Positions 17,827 through 28,671 of a DNA stretch of 64,000 nucleotides are shown here, piece by piece; position 1 is the stretch's first letter, and every line of letters starts with the position of its first letter. A program made the position numbers and the translations under genes. The notes below the pieces were generated by a model. It was not told the origin of the DNA. It was given only the letters and a program-made list of their open reading frames with translations, and made no database searches. The DNA is taken from NCBI RefSeq assembly GCF_004337695.1, contig NZ_SJXJ01000009.1, positions 62,001 through 126,000 on the forward strand. The letters run 5' to 3'. The stretch comes from Tenacibaculum sp. M341 (GTDB taxonomy: Bacteria; Bacteroidota; Bacteroidia; Flavobacteriales; Flavobacteriaceae).

Positions 17827-20811
17827 TTACATTTTTATTTTCTTTGACTTCTCGTAATTAAATAAATGATCAACATCTAACTCTTTAACTTTTCCTAGCT
17901 TAGATAATGATTCTAAATCGATATCTTTTTTATTAGCTAGTACCATAATATTATAGTCTTGCCCTTTAATATTAGTTTCAAAAAAGTTTTTTAGATCTTT
18001 CATTGTTAGATTCTTGATAGCATTATAAATTTCTTCTCTGTTATCATTATCTAACCCTCTTCTCTTTAAAGATTCATATGTCCAAAAAATACTTGTATCA
18101 TTAATTCTTTGAGTTTCAATTTGCTTTAACGCAGCTTTTTTTGCTGCATCAAATTGCTTTTTTGCTTCAGGCATATCATTCATTAAATCCATCATGGCAT
18201 TTACTGCATCAGGCAATTTGTTTGCTTGAGTACCTATATAGGCATAGGTAAAATCAGGATCATCTTTTTTAGCGGCATTACCATAAGCTGAAAATGCTGA
18301 ATAAGCTAACGATTTTGACTCTCTTATTTCCTGAAATACTATAGAAGATAAACCACTACCAAAATATGAATTAAACACGTTAGAAACAGCCATTTTCTCA
18401 GGATTAAACTTCTCTCCTTTTGCTAAAAATAGCATCTCAGCCTGTACCATATCGTAATTCACGAAATATACATTATCACCTGTTTTAGCAAATTCATATG
18501 ACTTTTTTTCCTTTGGATAATCTTTTAAATCTGCTATAATATTATGACTTTTTTCTAATGATGATTTCGCTTCATTTAAATCATTTCCATAGTATAAAAC
18601 TCTATGTTTATAATTCTTTAAATCTTTAACGATGCTAACCAATTCTTCTGGATCAAAACCATTTAACTCATCAATTGTATAAATATCTCTTAAACGTGAT
18701 TTTTCTCCGTACTGACCGTAACTCCACAAACCATTCCACATAATTTGTCCCTTACTAAGTTTATTATCACTACGTTGTTTAGCTATTTTATCTACATATT
18801 TATTGTACGTTTCTTGGTCTGCTTTTGCATTGTTCCATAAATCTTCTAGTAAAGCTAATCCTTTATCTAAATTTTCTTGTAAACCTGATAAATAAACATA
18901 AGATCGTTCTCCTCCTGCACTTACACCATAATCAATACCTATTTTATAGAACTCTTTTTTAAGTTCTTCAGGAGAATATTTATCTGTTCCTAAGTATTCT
19001 AAATAACCAACTGCAATTGGAAGTTTCTTATTATGATCTTTCCCCATATCAAAAACAATATCTAACTCAGCTAAGTCATTATCATTATTTTTAACATACT
19101 CAACTTCAAGTCCATTAGAAATTTTACTTTTCTGAATTACTTTTTTATAATCAATGAATTTTGGAGATATTTTTGGAGATTCAGTACTTGTTACATTAGC
19201 CACAAAATCAGAAACTTTCTCTCTATTTAATTTATTAGGAGTAATTTTAGGTTTTGGTACTTTCACTAAATCACCTACTTTTCCTTGTCTTTTGTTTACA
19301 ACAACATAATTTTCCTTGTAAAAATTATTCGCGAATTTAACTAGATCATTCTTTTTTATCTTTCTTAATTCATCTAAGAATTTTACTTTATCTCCCCAAT
19401 CTTGGAAGTGAATAAATGCAGAAACGTATTGATCTGCAACTGACCTAGCATTAGCATTTTGCTTTACTTCATTTAATTCAAAATTCTTAACAACTGCATC
19501 AATAATCCAATCTTCAAATTCTCCTTTTTTAACTTTTTCAATTTCACCAAGTACTAATTTTGTAGCTTCTTCTAAAGTCTGATTATTTTTTGGTGTAACA
19601 TAAAATTGGTGAAAACCATAATCATTCATAAATTGAGTAGAACTACCTGCATTTTGAACTTTTTGTTTTTGATTTAAATTTAAATCAATTAAACCTGCGG
19701 TACTATTATTTAAAATATAGTCGATTATAGTAAGAAATTTTTCATCTTCAGAACCAATTCCTTGACTACGAAAAGCAATACTAGCTCTGGCTGTTTCAGG
19801 TCCTGTAACATTTCTTACAATAGGTTTATCAATTGCTACTTCTTTAGCTCTTTCCGGATACGTAACTTCCTTTGGTTTCATGTCTCCAAAAGCTTCACTT
19901 ACTTTTTGAATTGTTTCTTCAAACTGTAAATCACCAACCAAAATTATAGCCATGTTGTTTGGTACATAATACTTATCAAAATATGCATGAATAGCTTCCA
20001 TTGACGGATTTTTCAAATGCTCAGAAACACCAATGGTTGGTTGTTGACCATATGGATGATTTGGAAATAAAGCATCCATTAAAGCATATCTTGATCTTCT
20101 AAAATCATTATCCTGTGCTCTATTATATTCCTCATAAACAGCTTCTAACTCTGTATGGAATAACCTTAAAACTAACTCACCAAAACGCTCTCTTTCAATT
20201 TTTAACCATTTGCTTAATTCATTAGCAGGTATTTTATTAGTATAAACAGTTTCCTCATGCCATGTCCAAGCATTAGTCCCTTGAGCACCTAAACTGTTTA
20301 TAGCATTATCATATTCATTAGCAATAGCTAATTTTGAAGCCTCATGAGAAACTTTATCAATCTCTTCATAAATTTTCAATTTCTTTTCAGGATCTTTTTC
20401 TGCTTTATGCTTTTCATATAAATCAGAAATTTTCTTTAATTCTACTTTTTCCTTTTCAAAATCTACTGATCCAATTTTACTTGTTCCTTTAAACAACATG
20501 TGTTCTAAATAATGAGCCAAACCAGTATTATCTGAAGGGTCATAAACTGAACCTGCTCTCACAGGAATATAAGTTTGAATTTTAGGTTCTTTAAAATTTT
20601 GAGCTAAATATACCTTAAGTCCATTTTCTAAAGTATACAATCTCAAGCCAGTAGGATCATTTGTGTAACTTACATAATCATATCCTTTGTTGTCTTTTTT
20701 CTTTTCTATTTTAACCTCTTTATTTTCAGAGGTATTGTTTTTTGTCTCTTTGCAGCTAATACTAAAAATAGTAAACAGTGAAACAATGATAATTTTGTTT
20801 AAACATCTCAT
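17827..20811 (-). CDS. M16-family zinc metalloprotease lipoprotein (double pitrilysin)
   Basis: The 994-residue protein contains two M16 halves. The first has the inverted zinc motif HYLEH at residues 100-104, with the distal glutamate in LEAVYEEYNRAQ; the second half lacks HxxEH and is the usual inactive partner. The signal ends SISC (Cys20), so it should be lipid-anchored in the periplasm or outer membrane. Such proteases cut peptides enclosed between the two halves. It is monocistronic, with an upstream promoter of good flavobacterial type. The substrate is unknown; turnover of signal peptides or imported oligopeptides is possible. Confidence 0.92.
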   Translation of the reverse strand: MRCLNKIIIVSLFTIFSISCKETKNNTSENKEVKIEKKKDNKGYDYVSYTNDPTGLRLYTLENGLKVYLAQNFKEPKIQTYIPVRAGSVYDPSDNTGLAHYLEHMLFKGTSKIGSVDFEKEKVELKKISDLYEKHKAEKDPEKKLKIYEEIDKVSHEASKLAIANEYDNAINSLGAQGTNAWTWHEETVYTNKIPANELSKWLKIERERFGELVLRLFHTELEAVYEEYNRAQDNDFRRSRYALMDALFPNHPYGQQPTIGVSEHLKNPSMEAIHAYFDKYYVPNNMAIILVGDLQFEETIQKVSEAFGDMKPKEVTYPERAKEVAIDKPIVRNVTGPETARASIAFRSQGIGSEDEKFLTIIDYILNNSTAGLIDLNLNQKQKVQNAGSSTQFMNDYGFHQFYVTPKNNQTLEEATKLVLGEIEKVKKGEFEDWIIDAVVKNFELNEVKQNANARSVADQYVSAFIHFQDWGDKVKFLDELRKIKKNDLVKFANNFYKENYVVVNKRQGKVGDLVKVPKPKITPNKLNREKVSDFVANVTSTESPKISPKFIDYKKVIQKSKISNGLEVEYVKNNDNDLAELDIVFDMGKDHNKKLPIAVGYLEYLGTDKYSPEELKKEFYKIGIDYGVSAGGERSYVYLSGLQENLDKGLALLEDLWNNAKADQETYNKYVDKIAKQRSDNKLSKGQIMWNGLWSYGQYGEKSRLRDIYTIDELNGFDPEELVSIVKDLKNYKHRVLYYGNDLNEAKSSLEKSHNIIADLKDYPKEKKSYEFAKTGDNVYFVNYDMVQAEMLFLAKGEKFNPEKMAVSNVFNSYFGSGLSSIVFQEIRESKSLAYSAFSAYGNAAKKDDPDFTYAYIGTQANKLPDAVNAMMDLMNDMPEAKKQFDAAKKAALKQIETQRINDTSIFWTYESLKRRGLDNDNREEIYNAIKNLTMKDLKNFFETNIKGQDYNIMVLANKKDIDLESLSKLGKVKELDVDHLFNYEKSKKIKM

Positions 20812-20840
20812 TATATAGCATTTATAAATAGTTTGTAAAA

Positions 20841-20869
20841 CAAAAATATCTTATTTTTTGACATATCAA
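20841..20869 (-). promoter_or_regulatory. Promoter of the M16 protease gene
   Basis: On the minus strand TTG (20869-20867, within TTTTG) is separated by 18 bases from TATTTTTG (20848-20841). This fits the Bacteroidetes -33/-7 consensus, 30 bases upstream of the ATG. Confidence 0.65.
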
Positions 20870-20908
20870 AACATGCAAGTGTTATTTTGTGTTATTATAT
20901 GTTAATGC

Positions 20909-20943
20909 AAAAAGCCAGACACTTGACAGTATCTGGCTTTTTT
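20909..20943 (-). terminator. Terminator of sucD
   Basis: AAAAAGCCAGA and TCTGGCTTTTT pair around an ACT/AGT inner stem with loop TGAC. A and T runs flank it on both sides, so it may act in both directions. Confidence 0.88.
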
Positions 20944-20975
20944 GAAAATATGCTTATTTAATTTTTAGCTATAAA

Positions 20976-21851
20976 TTAAGCTAAAACTTTAGCTACCATT
21001 TCTCCGATTTTAGCAGGAGATTCTACAACGTGAACTCCGTTTTCAGCTAAAATTTTCATTTTTGCTTGTGCAGTATCGTCAGCACCACCAACAATAGCAC
21101 CAGCGTGTCCCATTGTTCTACCAGCAGGAGCAGTTTGTCCAGCGATAAAACCAACAACAGGCTTACGGTTACCATCAGCTTTAATCCAACGTGCAGCTTC
21201 AGCTTCTAATTGACCACCGATTTCACCAATCATTACGATTGCTTCAGTTTCTTCGTCATTCATTAATAATTCAACAGCTTCTTTAGTAGTAGTTCCAATA
21301 ATTGGATCTCCACCAATACCGATTGCTGTAGTGATACCATAACCTTGTTTTACAACTTGATCAGCAGCTTCATATGTTAATGTACCTGATTTAGAAACAA
21401 TACCTACTTTTCCTTTTTTGAAGATAAAACCTGGCATAATACCAACTTTAGCTTCATCTGGAGTAATTACTCCTGGACAGTTAGGACCAACTAACGTACA
21501 ATCTTCTTTTGAATCAATATATGATTTTACTTTTACCATATCAGCAGTAGGAATACCTTCTGTGATACAAATAATTACTTTAATTCCAGCTTCTGCAGAT
21601 TCCATAATTGCATCAGCAGCAAATGCTGGTGGTACAAAAATAATTGAAGTATCAGCTCCTGCTTGCTTTACAGCCTCATCTACTGTATTAAATACTGGCT
21701 TTCCTAAGTGCTCTTGACCACCTTTACCTGGTGTTACACCTCCAACAATGTTAGTTCCATAATCAATCATTTGACCAGCATGGAAAGTTCCTTCACTTCC
21801 TGTAAAACCTTGTACAATAATTTTTGAATCTTTATTTACTAAAACGCTCAT
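20976..21851 (-). CDS. sucD: Succinate-CoA ligase, alpha subunit
   Basis: The 291-residue protein matches the usual length of SucD. It has the CoA-binding Rossmann start ([18 protein letters not shown]), the GPNCPGVI loop and the phospho-histidine His249 in [11 protein letters not shown]. It converts succinyl-CoA to succinate with substrate-level phosphorylation in the citric acid cycle, together with SucC, which is not in this window. It follows the lipid A operon on the same strand after a 67-base gap containing its own promoter. Confidence 0.97.
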   Translation of the reverse strand: MSVLVNKDSKIIVQGFTGSEGTFHAGQMIDYGTNIVGGVTPGKGGQEHLGKPVFNTVDEAVKQAGADTSIIFVPPAFAADAIMESAEAGIKVIICITEGIPTADMVKVKSYIDSKEDCTLVGPNCPGVITPDEAKVGIMPGFIFKKGKVGIVSKSGTLTYEAADQVVKQGYGITTAIGIGGDPIIGTTTKEAVELLMNDEETEAIVMIGEIGGQLEAEAARWIKADGNRKPVVGFIAGQTAPAGRTMGHAGAIVGGADDTAQAKMKILAENGVHVVESPAKIGEMVAKVLA

Positions 21852-21876
21852 TGGTTTATTTTTTATTTAAGTCAAG

Positions 21877-21907
21877 CAAAAATAGTTTTTTAATTGAGTA
21901 TTACCAA
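21877..21907 (-). promoter_or_regulatory. Promoter of sucD
   Basis: On the minus strand TTG (21907-21905) and TATTTTTG (21884-21877) are separated by 20 bases, close to the Bacteroidetes -33/-7 consensus, and lie 26 bases upstream of the ATG. Confidence 0.55.
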
Positions 21908-21918
21908 TTAAATTATTG

Positions 21919-22839
21919 TTACTTTTTTTCGTTACTTGTTTGATTTTTTAAATATATAACTTCTCTCATCGTTTGTCTATACTTTTTCTGCGGAGTTCCA
22001 AAGTATACACCTTTTTTAAGTGATTTCATTACACCTGTTTGTGCCATTAACACTGTTCCTTTTTCAATGTGTAATCCACTTACAACACCTACTTGTCCCC
22101 AAATGGTTACTTCATCTTCTATTACCGTACAACCAGCAATACCAGTTTGAGCAGCTATTAAACACTTTTTACCTATTACAGTGTCATGCCCAACATGTAC
22201 TTGATTATCAATTTTAGTACCTTCACCAATAGTAGTATCTCCAGTTACTCCTCTATCTATAGTACAAGAAGCTCCTAAGTCTACATTATTTTCAATCACA
22301 ACTCTACCACCAGATACTAAAGGATCAAAACCTTCTGGTCTGTTTTTGTAGTAAAAAGCATTGCTACCTAACACTGTATTAGAATAGATAATCACATTAT
22401 CGCCTATTATACAGTTGTTATTAATAGATACATTTGAATGTATAATACAGTTTTTACCAATCTGTACGTTTTCTCCAATGAAAACATTTGGTTGTATAAC
22501 TGTATTTTCTCCTATAACTGCTGAAGAAGCGATACTTTCTTTAGAAGCTATAAAAGGATTAAAATGTTTTGTAATTTTATTGAAATCTCGAAAAGGATCA
22601 TCTGATATCAATAAAGCTTTTCCTTCAGGACAATCAACTTCTTTATTAATTAATATGGTAGTCGCTTTAGATTCTAAAGCTTTATCATAATATTTAGGAT
22701 GATCAACAAAAACAATTTCACCTTCTTGCACAACATGTATTTCATTAATACCTGTTATTGGAAAATTTTCTTCTCCTACAAATTCTACAGATAATAGCTC
22801 TGCTATTTGTTTTAAAGTTTGTGTCTTTTCGAACTTCAC
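21919..22839 (-). CDS. LpxD-like left-handed beta-helix acyltransferase (second paralogue)
   Basis: The 306-residue protein has the LpxD N-terminal domain (about 1-100) and then hexapeptide repeats forming a left-handed beta-helix (about 100-260). It ends in a short helical C-terminus. The catalytic-type histidine lies in [10 protein letters not shown] (about 217-225). It is shorter than the LpxD encoded 4 kb upstream in the same operon, and its DPFRDFNKI region differs. It may transfer a different acyl chain or act on another sugar nucleotide. It is the last gene of the lpx operon, ten bases after the small lipoprotein gene. Confidence 0.8.
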   Translation of the reverse strand: MKFEKTQTLKQIAELLSVEFVGEENFPITGINEIHVVQEGEIVFVDHPKYYDKALESKATTILINKEVDCPEGKALLISDDPFRDFNKITKHFNPFIASKESIASSAVIGENTVIQPNVFIGENVQIGKNCIIHSNVSINNNCIIGDNVIIYSNTVLGSNAFYYKNRPEGFDPLVSGGRVVIENNVDLGASCTIDRGVTGDTTIGEGTKIDNQVHVGHDTVIGKKCLIAAQTGIAGCTVIEDEVTIWGQVGVVSGLHIEKGTVLMAQTGVMKSLKKGVYFGTPQKKYRQTMREVIYLKNQTSNEKK

Positions 22840-22848
22840 TTGCTGTTG

Positions 22849-23433
22849 TTAGTTTTTCTTTGATGATTTAAATGAATCATGACTTTTTATGAAAGAATCT
22901 TTAAACCTTTCAAATCGATTGGTCAATGTCCACGACATAATCATAAACAAATCACTTTCAGACTCTATTAAAGAAATTAAATAGCTTATTTGAATATTTT
23001 CTACTTCACCTTTAAACACGTACTGCTTAACAGGATAACCGTTAATTGTTTTAGTCTTTAATGGGGTAATTTCTAAATTTTCAATACTCTCTTTAAAACT
23101 TTCTATTTGGTAATAGTCATAATTCTCTAAAGGTGACTTTTCCTCTTTGTAAATTTCATATTCTTTAAACGAAGTCATTACTTCGTCTATTGGCTCATCT
23201 ATAACAATTGTATAAGCTTCTTTAAAAACATTGGCATAAGCAAGAGAAGCGTCGTCATTTAAGCTTTTCATCTCCTTCATGTACCTTGGTACTCTTAAAG
23301 AATATAAAGAATCTACAGTTATAGTTTTAAAATCTTTAGCTGTTAGATTATCTTTTTTTTGACTTATACTTTCAATATTACATGATGTTAAAGCACCACA
23401 TACAAGCATAAATACAATAGCAATTTTTTTCAT
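22849..23433 (-). CDS. Putative lipoprotein of the lpx-efp operon, unknown function
   Basis: The 194-residue protein has a lipoprotein signal ending LTSC (Cys18). A mixed alpha/beta domain follows with no motif I can name; the pattern of strands and a C-terminal amphipathic helix (FERFKDSFIKSHDSF) resembles small lipoproteins that bind hydrophobic partners. It sits four bases after efp and ten bases before the second lpxD-like gene, so it is co-transcribed with them. A role in the envelope is likely from the signal and context, but nothing more specific is supported. Confidence 0.65.
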   Translation of the reverse strand: MKKIAIVFMLVCGALTSCNIESISQKKDNLTAKDFKTITVDSLYSLRVPRYMKEMKSLNDDASLAYANVFKEAYTIVIDEPIDEVMTSFKEYEIYKEEKSPLENYDYYQIESFKESIENLEITPLKTKTINGYPVKQYVFKGEVENIQISYLISLIESESDLFMIMSWTLTNRFERFKDSFIKSHDSFKSSKKN

Positions 23434-23437
23434 CTTA

Positions 23438-24004
23438 TTAAGCTTTTATACGCTCAGAATAAGCTCCTTTTTCTGTATCGATTTTAATTTTGTCTCCTTC
23501 ATTAATAAATAAAGGTACATTTACTCTAGCACCAGTTTCAACTGTAGCAGGCTTAGTTGCATTAGTTGCAGTATTTCCTTTTACACCAGGCTCTGTATGA
23601 GTAACCTCTAAAATTACATGAGAAGGCATCTCTACAGATAAAGGTAAACTATCTTCAGTGTTAATTAAAATAGTTACTACTTCTCCTTCTTTCATAAATT
23701 CAGCACCATCTACTACTTTCTTTTGTAAAGTAATCTGATTGTAATCTTCAGTATTCATGAAGTGTAAATCTTCTCCTTCTGCATATAAATATTGAAATTT
23801 GTGAGTTTCTACACGAACGTCTTCAATCTTGTGTCCTGCTGAAAATGTGTTATCAATTACTTTTCCAGAAGTAACACTTTTTAATTTTGTTCTTACAAAA
23901 GCAGGACCTTTACCTGGTTTTACGTGTAAAAATTCAATAATTTTAAAAATATCGTGATTGTACTTAATACATAATCCTTTCTTAATATCTGAAGTTGTTG
24001 CCAT
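23438..24004 (-). CDS. efp: Elongation factor P
   Basis: The 188-residue protein has the three beta-barrel domains of EF-P. Lys32 sits at the tip of the PGKGPAF loop that enters the ribosomal peptidyl-transferase centre, and the C-terminal signature GVKGNTATNATKPATVETG is complete. It relieves ribosome stalling at consecutive prolines. No epmA or epmB gene is in the window, so whether Lys32 is modified cannot be told. It is embedded in the lpx operon, 11 bases after lpxA, an arrangement I expect in flavobacteria. Confidence 0.95.
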   Translation of the reverse strand: MATTSDIKKGLCIKYNHDIFKIIEFLHVKPGKGPAFVRTKLKSVTSGKVIDNTFSAGHKIEDVRVETHKFQYLYAEGEDLHFMNTEDYNQITLQKKVVDGAEFMKEGEVVTILINTEDSLPLSVEMPSHVILEVTHTEPGVKGNTATNATKPATVETGARVNVPLFINEGDKIKIDTEKGAYSERIKA

Positions 24005-24014
24005 GTTATTTTGA

Positions 24015-24800
24015 TTAATTTGTTTTGTAATATCCTTTCATAATACCTCTGTGAGAATCTTTTATAAACTGAATAATTTCATCTCTTTCAGAAGTTGCTT
24101 GCATTTCTGCTTCAATAATTTCTATTGCTTGTGAATTATTGTAGTTTTTCTGAAATAAAATTCTATAAATATCTTGAATTTCTCTAATTTTTTCTGTCGT
24201 AAATCCTCTTCTACGCAATCCAATAGAATTGATTCCTACATAAGAAAGTGGTTCCCTTGCTGCTTTTACAAAAGGTGGAACATCTTTTCTTACTAAAGAT
24301 CCTCCTGTTACAAAAGCATGATTTCCTACAGAAGCAAATTGATGTACAGCTACCATTCCAGCCAATACAACATTATCTCCAACTGTAACATGTCCCGCTA
24401 ACGTAGAATTGTTAGAAAAAATACAATTATTACCTACGATACAGTCGTGTGCAATATGACAATATGCCATTACCAAACAATTATCACCAATAACTGTTTT
24501 CATTCTATCAGATGTACCACGGTTAATAGTTACACATTCTCTAATGGTTACATTGTCACCTATAATAACAGTAGTTTCCTCGTCATTAAACTTTAAATCC
24601 TGAGGAATTGCGGAAATTACTGCTCCAGGAAAAATTCTACAATTTTTTCCAATACGAGCACCTTCCATTATAGTTACATTAGAACCAATCCAGGTACCAG
24701 AACCTATCTCTACATTCGCATGAATCGTTGAAAACGGTTCAATTACTACATTTCTAGCAATTTTTGCTTGGGGGTGTACATACGCTAACGGTTGATTCAT
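24015..24800 (-). CDS. lpxA: UDP-N-acetylglucosamine O-acyltransferase
   Basis: The 261-residue protein is a left-handed beta-helix enzyme built from hexapeptide repeats (about 1-190) with a helical C-terminal domain. The catalytic histidine lies in YCHIAHDC (about 118-125), and the motifs HPQAKI and GATVIRECVTINRGT-like ECVTINRG are in place. It catalyses the first step of lipid A synthesis, transfer of a 3-hydroxyacyl chain from ACP to UDP-GlcNAc. It starts 14 bases after the lpxC/fabZ stop, in the same operon as lpxD. Confidence 0.95.
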   Translation of the reverse strand: MNQPLAYVHPQAKIARNVVIEPFSTIHANVEIGSGTWIGSNVTIMEGARIGKNCRIFPGAVISAIPQDLKFNDEETTVIIGDNVTIRECVTINRGTSDRMKTVIGDNCLVMAYCHIAHDCIVGNNCIFSNNSTLAGHVTVGDNVVLAGMVAVHQFASVGNHAFVTGGSLVRKDVPPFVKAAREPLSYVGINSIGLRRRGFTTEKIREIQDIYRILFQKNYNNSQAIEIIEAEMQATSERDEIIQFIKDSHRGIMKGYYKTN

Positions 24801-24813
24801 ACCTCTATCCTAT

Positions 24814-26205
24814 TTATTTTACTTTACTAATTTGTGCCATTAACTCTGCTTCTGCTACCAGTTTCCCATTTGCATAAGCATAAGCTTGCATGTGAGCAAT
24901 TCCTCTTCTTATAGGAGTTATTAACTCACTTTTAAATATTAAAGTATCGCCTGGTAATACTTTTTGCTTGAATTTAACTTTATCAATTTTCATGAAATAA
25001 GTTAAATAGTTTTCTGGATCAGGAACCGATTTTAAAACCAATACACCACCAGCTTGAGCCATTGCTTCAACTTGTAATACACCTGGCATTACTGGTGCTC
25101 CAGGAAAATGTCCAACAAAGAAATCTTCATTCATTGTTACATTTTTCATTCCCACTACATGTTTATCTGATAACTCTAAAATTCTATCAACTAATAAAAA
25201 TGGTGGTCTGTGCGGTAAAACATCCATAATTTCATGGATATCCATAATTGGAGGTTGATTTAAATCGTACGTTGGTACGTTATTTCTCTTCTCCTGCTTT
25301 ATAATTTTAGCTAATTTTTTAGCAAAAGTTGTGTTTACTAAATGTCCTGGTTTGTTAGCTATAACTTTACCTCTAATTTTAGTACCAACCAATGCTAAAT
25401 CACCTATAACATCTAATAATTTATGTCGGGCTGCTTCATTAGCCCAACGCAATTCTAAATTGTCTAAAATTCCGTTAGATTTAATCTTAATATCGTCTTT
25501 GTTAAACGCTTTTTTAAGTTTTTCAGTAGTAGTGTCAGATAATTCCTTATCTACATAAACAATAGCATTGTTTAAATCTCCTCCTTTAATTAAATCATGC
25601 TCTAATAACGTTTCAATCTCATGTAAGAAACTAAACGTTCTTGCTGATGATATTTCTTCTTTAAAGTCTGAAATAGTATCTAAAGTTGCATTTTGTGTTC
25701 CTAATACTTTCGTACCAAAATCAACCATAGTGGTTACTTGGTACTCATCTGAAGGCATTAAAATAATTTCACTTCCAGTATTTTCGTCTTTGTAAGTGAT
25801 AATTTGTTTTACAACATACTCTTCTACTTCTGCATCTTGTTCAATTACCTTAGCTTCTTCTAAAGCTTCGATAAAATATTTAGATGAACCATCCATAATT
25901 GGAGGTTCAGATGCGTTTATCTCAATTAATAAATTATCTATTCCTAAACCTACAGCTGCTGCTAAAACATGTTCTGATGTATTTATTTGTACACCATTTT
26001 TTTCCATGTTAGTACCTCTTTGGGTATTGGTAACATAATCTGCTTTAGCTTCAATAACAGGAGCACCTTCTAAATCTACACGTTTAAAAGCAAATCCAAA
26101 ATTCGTTGGTGCTGGTTTAAAAGTCATGACTACCTCGTTTCCTGTGTGCAATCCTACACCAGATAAGGTAATTTCATTTTCTATAGTTCTTTGTTTATTA
26201 CTCAT
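24814..26205 (-). CDS. lpxC/fabZ: Bifunctional LpxC deacetylase / FabZ dehydratase
   Basis: The 463-residue protein is a fusion. Residues 1 to about 315 are LpxC, the zinc-dependent UDP-3-O-acyl-GlcNAc deacetylase, with zinc-ligand motifs NTSEHVLAA and [15 protein letters not shown]. Residues 321-463 are a complete FabZ hotdog domain with [11 protein letters not shown] and [20 protein letters not shown] carrying the catalytic His and Glu. It therefore links the committed lipid A step with 3-hydroxyacyl-ACP dehydration. The fusion is known in Bacteroidetes. Its start overlaps the lpxD end by eight bases. Confidence 0.96.
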   Translation of the reverse strand: MSNKQRTIENEITLSGVGLHTGNEVVMTFKPAPTNFGFAFKRVDLEGAPVIEAKADYVTNTQRGTNMEKNGVQINTSEHVLAAAVGLGIDNLLIEINASEPPIMDGSSKYFIEALEEAKVIEQDAEVEEYVVKQIITYKDENTGSEIILMPSDEYQVTTMVDFGTKVLGTQNATLDTISDFKEEISSARTFSFLHEIETLLEHDLIKGGDLNNAIVYVDKELSDTTTEKLKKAFNKDDIKIKSNGILDNLELRWANEAARHKLLDVIGDLALVGTKIRGKVIANKPGHLVNTTFAKKLAKIIKQEKRNNVPTYDLNQPPIMDIHEIMDVLPHRPPFLLVDRILELSDKHVVGMKNVTMNEDFFVGHFPGAPVMPGVLQVEAMAQAGGVLVLKSVPDPENYLTYFMKIDKVKFKQKVLPGDTLIFKSELITPIRRGIAHMQAYAYANGKLVAEAELMAQISKVK

Positions 26206-27238
26206 CTTTATTATTTTGAGCTTTAAAGTTTTTTTCTAGTTTATGTAAGGTTGATATTGTTTTAGGTAAGTTTTTAAAATGAACATACGATTTATTAAAA
26301 TCGTTATATCCAAATGCTGGTGAGCCTTGTACAACGTCATTATCTTTAAGATTTCGTCCAATACCAGATTGAGCTTGTATTCTTACTTTATCTCCTATTG
26401 TTAAATGACCTACAATTCCTACTTGACCACCAATCATACAATACTTTCCTACTTTAGTAGAACCAGCAACACCTGTTTGAGAAGCAATTACAGTATGCTC
26501 TCCTATTTCAACATTGTGCGCTATTTGTATTTGATTGTCTAACTTAACTCCTTTTCTAATGATTGTTGATCCTAAAGTGGCTCTATCTATTGTTGAGTTC
26601 GATCCGATATCTACATTATCCTCAATTATCACATTTCCTATTTGAGGAACTGCTTTATATTCACCATTTTCATCTGGAGCAAAACCAAATCCATCAGATC
26701 CTATGATACAACCAGAATGAATTTTACAGTTTGATCCTATAACAGACTCAGAATAAATTTTTACTCCTGCAAAAATAGTAGTATTATCACCAATCACTAC
26801 ATTATCACCAATGTAAGAACTTGGATAAATTTTTACGTTATTTCCTATTTTTACATTGTTTCCTATGTAAGAAAATGCTCCAATATATTCATCTGTTCCA
26901 ATAACTACAGAATCAGATATAAAAACAGGAGCTTCTCTTCCTACTTTATTGTTTTTTACTTGATTGTAGTATTCTAATAAAGTGCTGAAAGATTTATAAG
27001 CATCATCAACTTTTATTAATGTTGGTTTTATTTCCTTTTCTGGAGTAAAATCTTTATTAACTATAATAATTGATGCTTCTGTTGTATATATATATTGCTG
27101 ATATTTAGGGTTTGCGAGGAACGATAATGATTCATTTTCGCCTTCTTCTATCTTAGATAATTTAGAAACAATCTCTTCTGGATTACCTTCTACTTCTCCG
27201 TTTAAAATATCGGCTATTTGTTTTGCTGTAAATTTCAT
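26198..27238 (-). CDS. lpxD: UDP-3-O-acylglucosamine N-acyltransferase
   Basis: The 346-residue protein has the LpxD uridine-binding N-terminal domain (1-100), a hexapeptide-repeat beta-helix (about 105-290) with catalytic-type His in [11 protein letters not shown], and a C-terminal helix. It adds the second 3-hydroxyacyl chain in lipid A synthesis. I chose the ATG at 27238 ([10 protein letters not shown]), which matches the family start; an in-frame TTG nine bases further upstream is less likely. A TACTTTTG box overlaps the region just before the ATG, so a very short leader is possible. Confidence 0.93.
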   Translation of the reverse strand: MKFTAKQIADILNGEVEGNPEEIVSKLSKIEEGENESLSFLANPKYQQYIYTTEASIIIVNKDFTPEKEIKPTLIKVDDAYKSFSTLLEYYNQVKNNKVGREAPVFISDSVVIGTDEYIGAFSYIGNNVKIGNNVKIYPSSYIGDNVVIGDNTTIFAGVKIYSESVIGSNCKIHSGCIIGSDGFGFAPDENGEYKAVPQIGNVIIEDNVDIGSNSTIDRATLGSTIIRKGVKLDNQIQIAHNVEIGEHTVIASQTGVAGSTKVGKYCMIGGQVGIVGHLTIGDKVRIQAQSGIGRNLKDNDVVQGSPAFGYNDFNKSYVHFKNLPKTISTLHKLEKNFKAQNNKDE

Positions 27239-27283
27239 TAGTTGCAAAAGTAATTATTTTTTGTGGAATGAATATTCAGATTC

Positions 27284-28534
27284 CTAATTCACCTCAAAAT
27301 TCTTTGGATAACAGCAAAAGTATTTAACAACAGGCTTTGATAATGTTCTTAAATTCAAATGATCAGAAGCTTTAACAATGTCTTTTACTTTACCTTTTTT
27401 AGTTAAAATTTTAATAGGATATTTTTTACTATAGGTTTGATTAGAAACTTTATCAAAAATTATAAAATCATCTACATACTCTTGTTTAACTCCTAACTTT
27501 TGAACTAACTTATTTTTTAATTTGTCTTCAAACTTTTGAGTAAACTCTTTTTCACGCAGCTCTATTCTAAGTAATTTTCTATGAATTATCATTTTAGAAA
27601 GCCTTGACAACACATAATCTTCATGATTACACCAGCTTTTAATTGCAGATAACACATCATAGTCATCTAACATTGAAAACTTTTCCAAAGTTTCATCAGT
27701 AAACTTTTCTTTGTCAATACTATTAGATAAAAAATATTGTAATGTATCGTTACCTGGAATTTTTACTCCATCTTTTGCTAAAGATTTAGCTCTTTGTAAA
27801 ATTCTTACCAATAAAGTTTCTGCTGATAATGAAGTTTTGTGCAAGTAAACCTGCCAGTACATTAATCTTCTAGCTATTAAAAAGTTTTCTACTGAATAAA
27901 TTCCTTTTTCTTCAATAACTAATTCATTATCTCTAACATTCATCATTGCAATTAATCGATCTGATGAAATATTTCCTTCAACAACTCCTGTATAAAAGCT
28001 ATCTCTTTTTAAATAATCTAATCGATCAATATCTAACTGACTTGATATTAATTGATGAAAAAATTTTCTGGAATAGTTTCCTTCAAATATTTCAATTGCT
28101 AAACTCAATGCTCCATCAAACTCTTCATTTAATTTCTTCATGAACAGTAATGATATTTCCTCATGTGCTATACCATCTACAATACTGTGTTCTAAGGCAT
28201 GTGAAAAAGCTCCATGCCCCATGTCATGTAACAAAATGGCTATACAAAGTGCCGTTTCTTCTTCTTCAGAAATATCAATATGTTTAGAGCGCAAAGCTTG
28301 AACAGCTTTTTGCATTAAATGCATACAACCTATTGCATGGTGAAATCTAGTATGATTTGCTCCTGGATATACCAAATTGGTCATTCCCATTTGTGATATT
28401 CTTCGTAATCGTTGAAAATAGCGATGCTCGATAATATCAAAAATCAAAGAATTAGGAATAGATACCAGACCGTAAATAGGATCATTTAATATTTTTAGCT
28501 TATTCGTTTTTGTTTTGCCCAAAATAATGTACAT
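27284..28534 (-). CDS. HD-domain phosphohydrolase (dGTPase-like)
   Basis: The 416-residue protein has the metal-binding HD set: His in TRFHHAIGC, His-Asp in LLHDMGHGAFSH and a later Asp in SSQLDIDRLDYL. This pattern belongs to the dGTP triphosphohydrolase/HD-superfamily proteins, which cut nucleotides. Its precise substrate is unknown. It heads the lpx operon and diverges from porX. The ATG at 28534 has only a few bases between it and a TACATTTG -7 box (28553-28546), so a leaderless message or the TTG at codon 5 is possible. Confidence 0.88.
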   Translation of the reverse strand: MYIILGKTKTNKLKILNDPIYGLVSIPNSLIFDIIEHRYFQRLRRISQMGMTNLVYPGANHTRFHHAIGCMHLMQKAVQALRSKHIDISEEEETALCIAILLHDMGHGAFSHALEHSIVDGIAHEEISLLFMKKLNEEFDGALSLAIEIFEGNYSRKFFHQLISSQLDIDRLDYLKRDSFYTGVVEGNISSDRLIAMMNVRDNELVIEEKGIYSVENFLIARRLMYWQVYLHKTSLSAETLLVRILQRAKSLAKDGVKIPGNDTLQYFLSNSIDKEKFTDETLEKFSMLDDYDVLSAIKSWCNHEDYVLSRLSKMIIHRKLLRIELREKEFTQKFEDKLKNKLVQKLGVKQEYVDDFIIFDKVSNQTYSKKYPIKILTKKGKVKDIVKASDHLNLRTLSKPVVKYFCCYPKNFEVN

Positions 28535-28671
28535 TGATGTTTCAACAAATGTAAACTCATTTTTGTAACTATACCAAACGAAGTATAACTTAATTAACGT
28601 ATTTTTAAGTTTTTTTAAACAACAAAAAAGAAATTAAACGTTAATCATCCTATAAAAACTATTTAACAACT

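Noticed and set aside
28546-28577. TTG-N21-TACATTTG promoter for the HD gene, and its match to the TACATTTGT motif of the XRE region
   Set aside because: It would leave almost no leader before the ATG, and a ten-base AT-rich match in one place is expected by chance, so I did not list it as a site.
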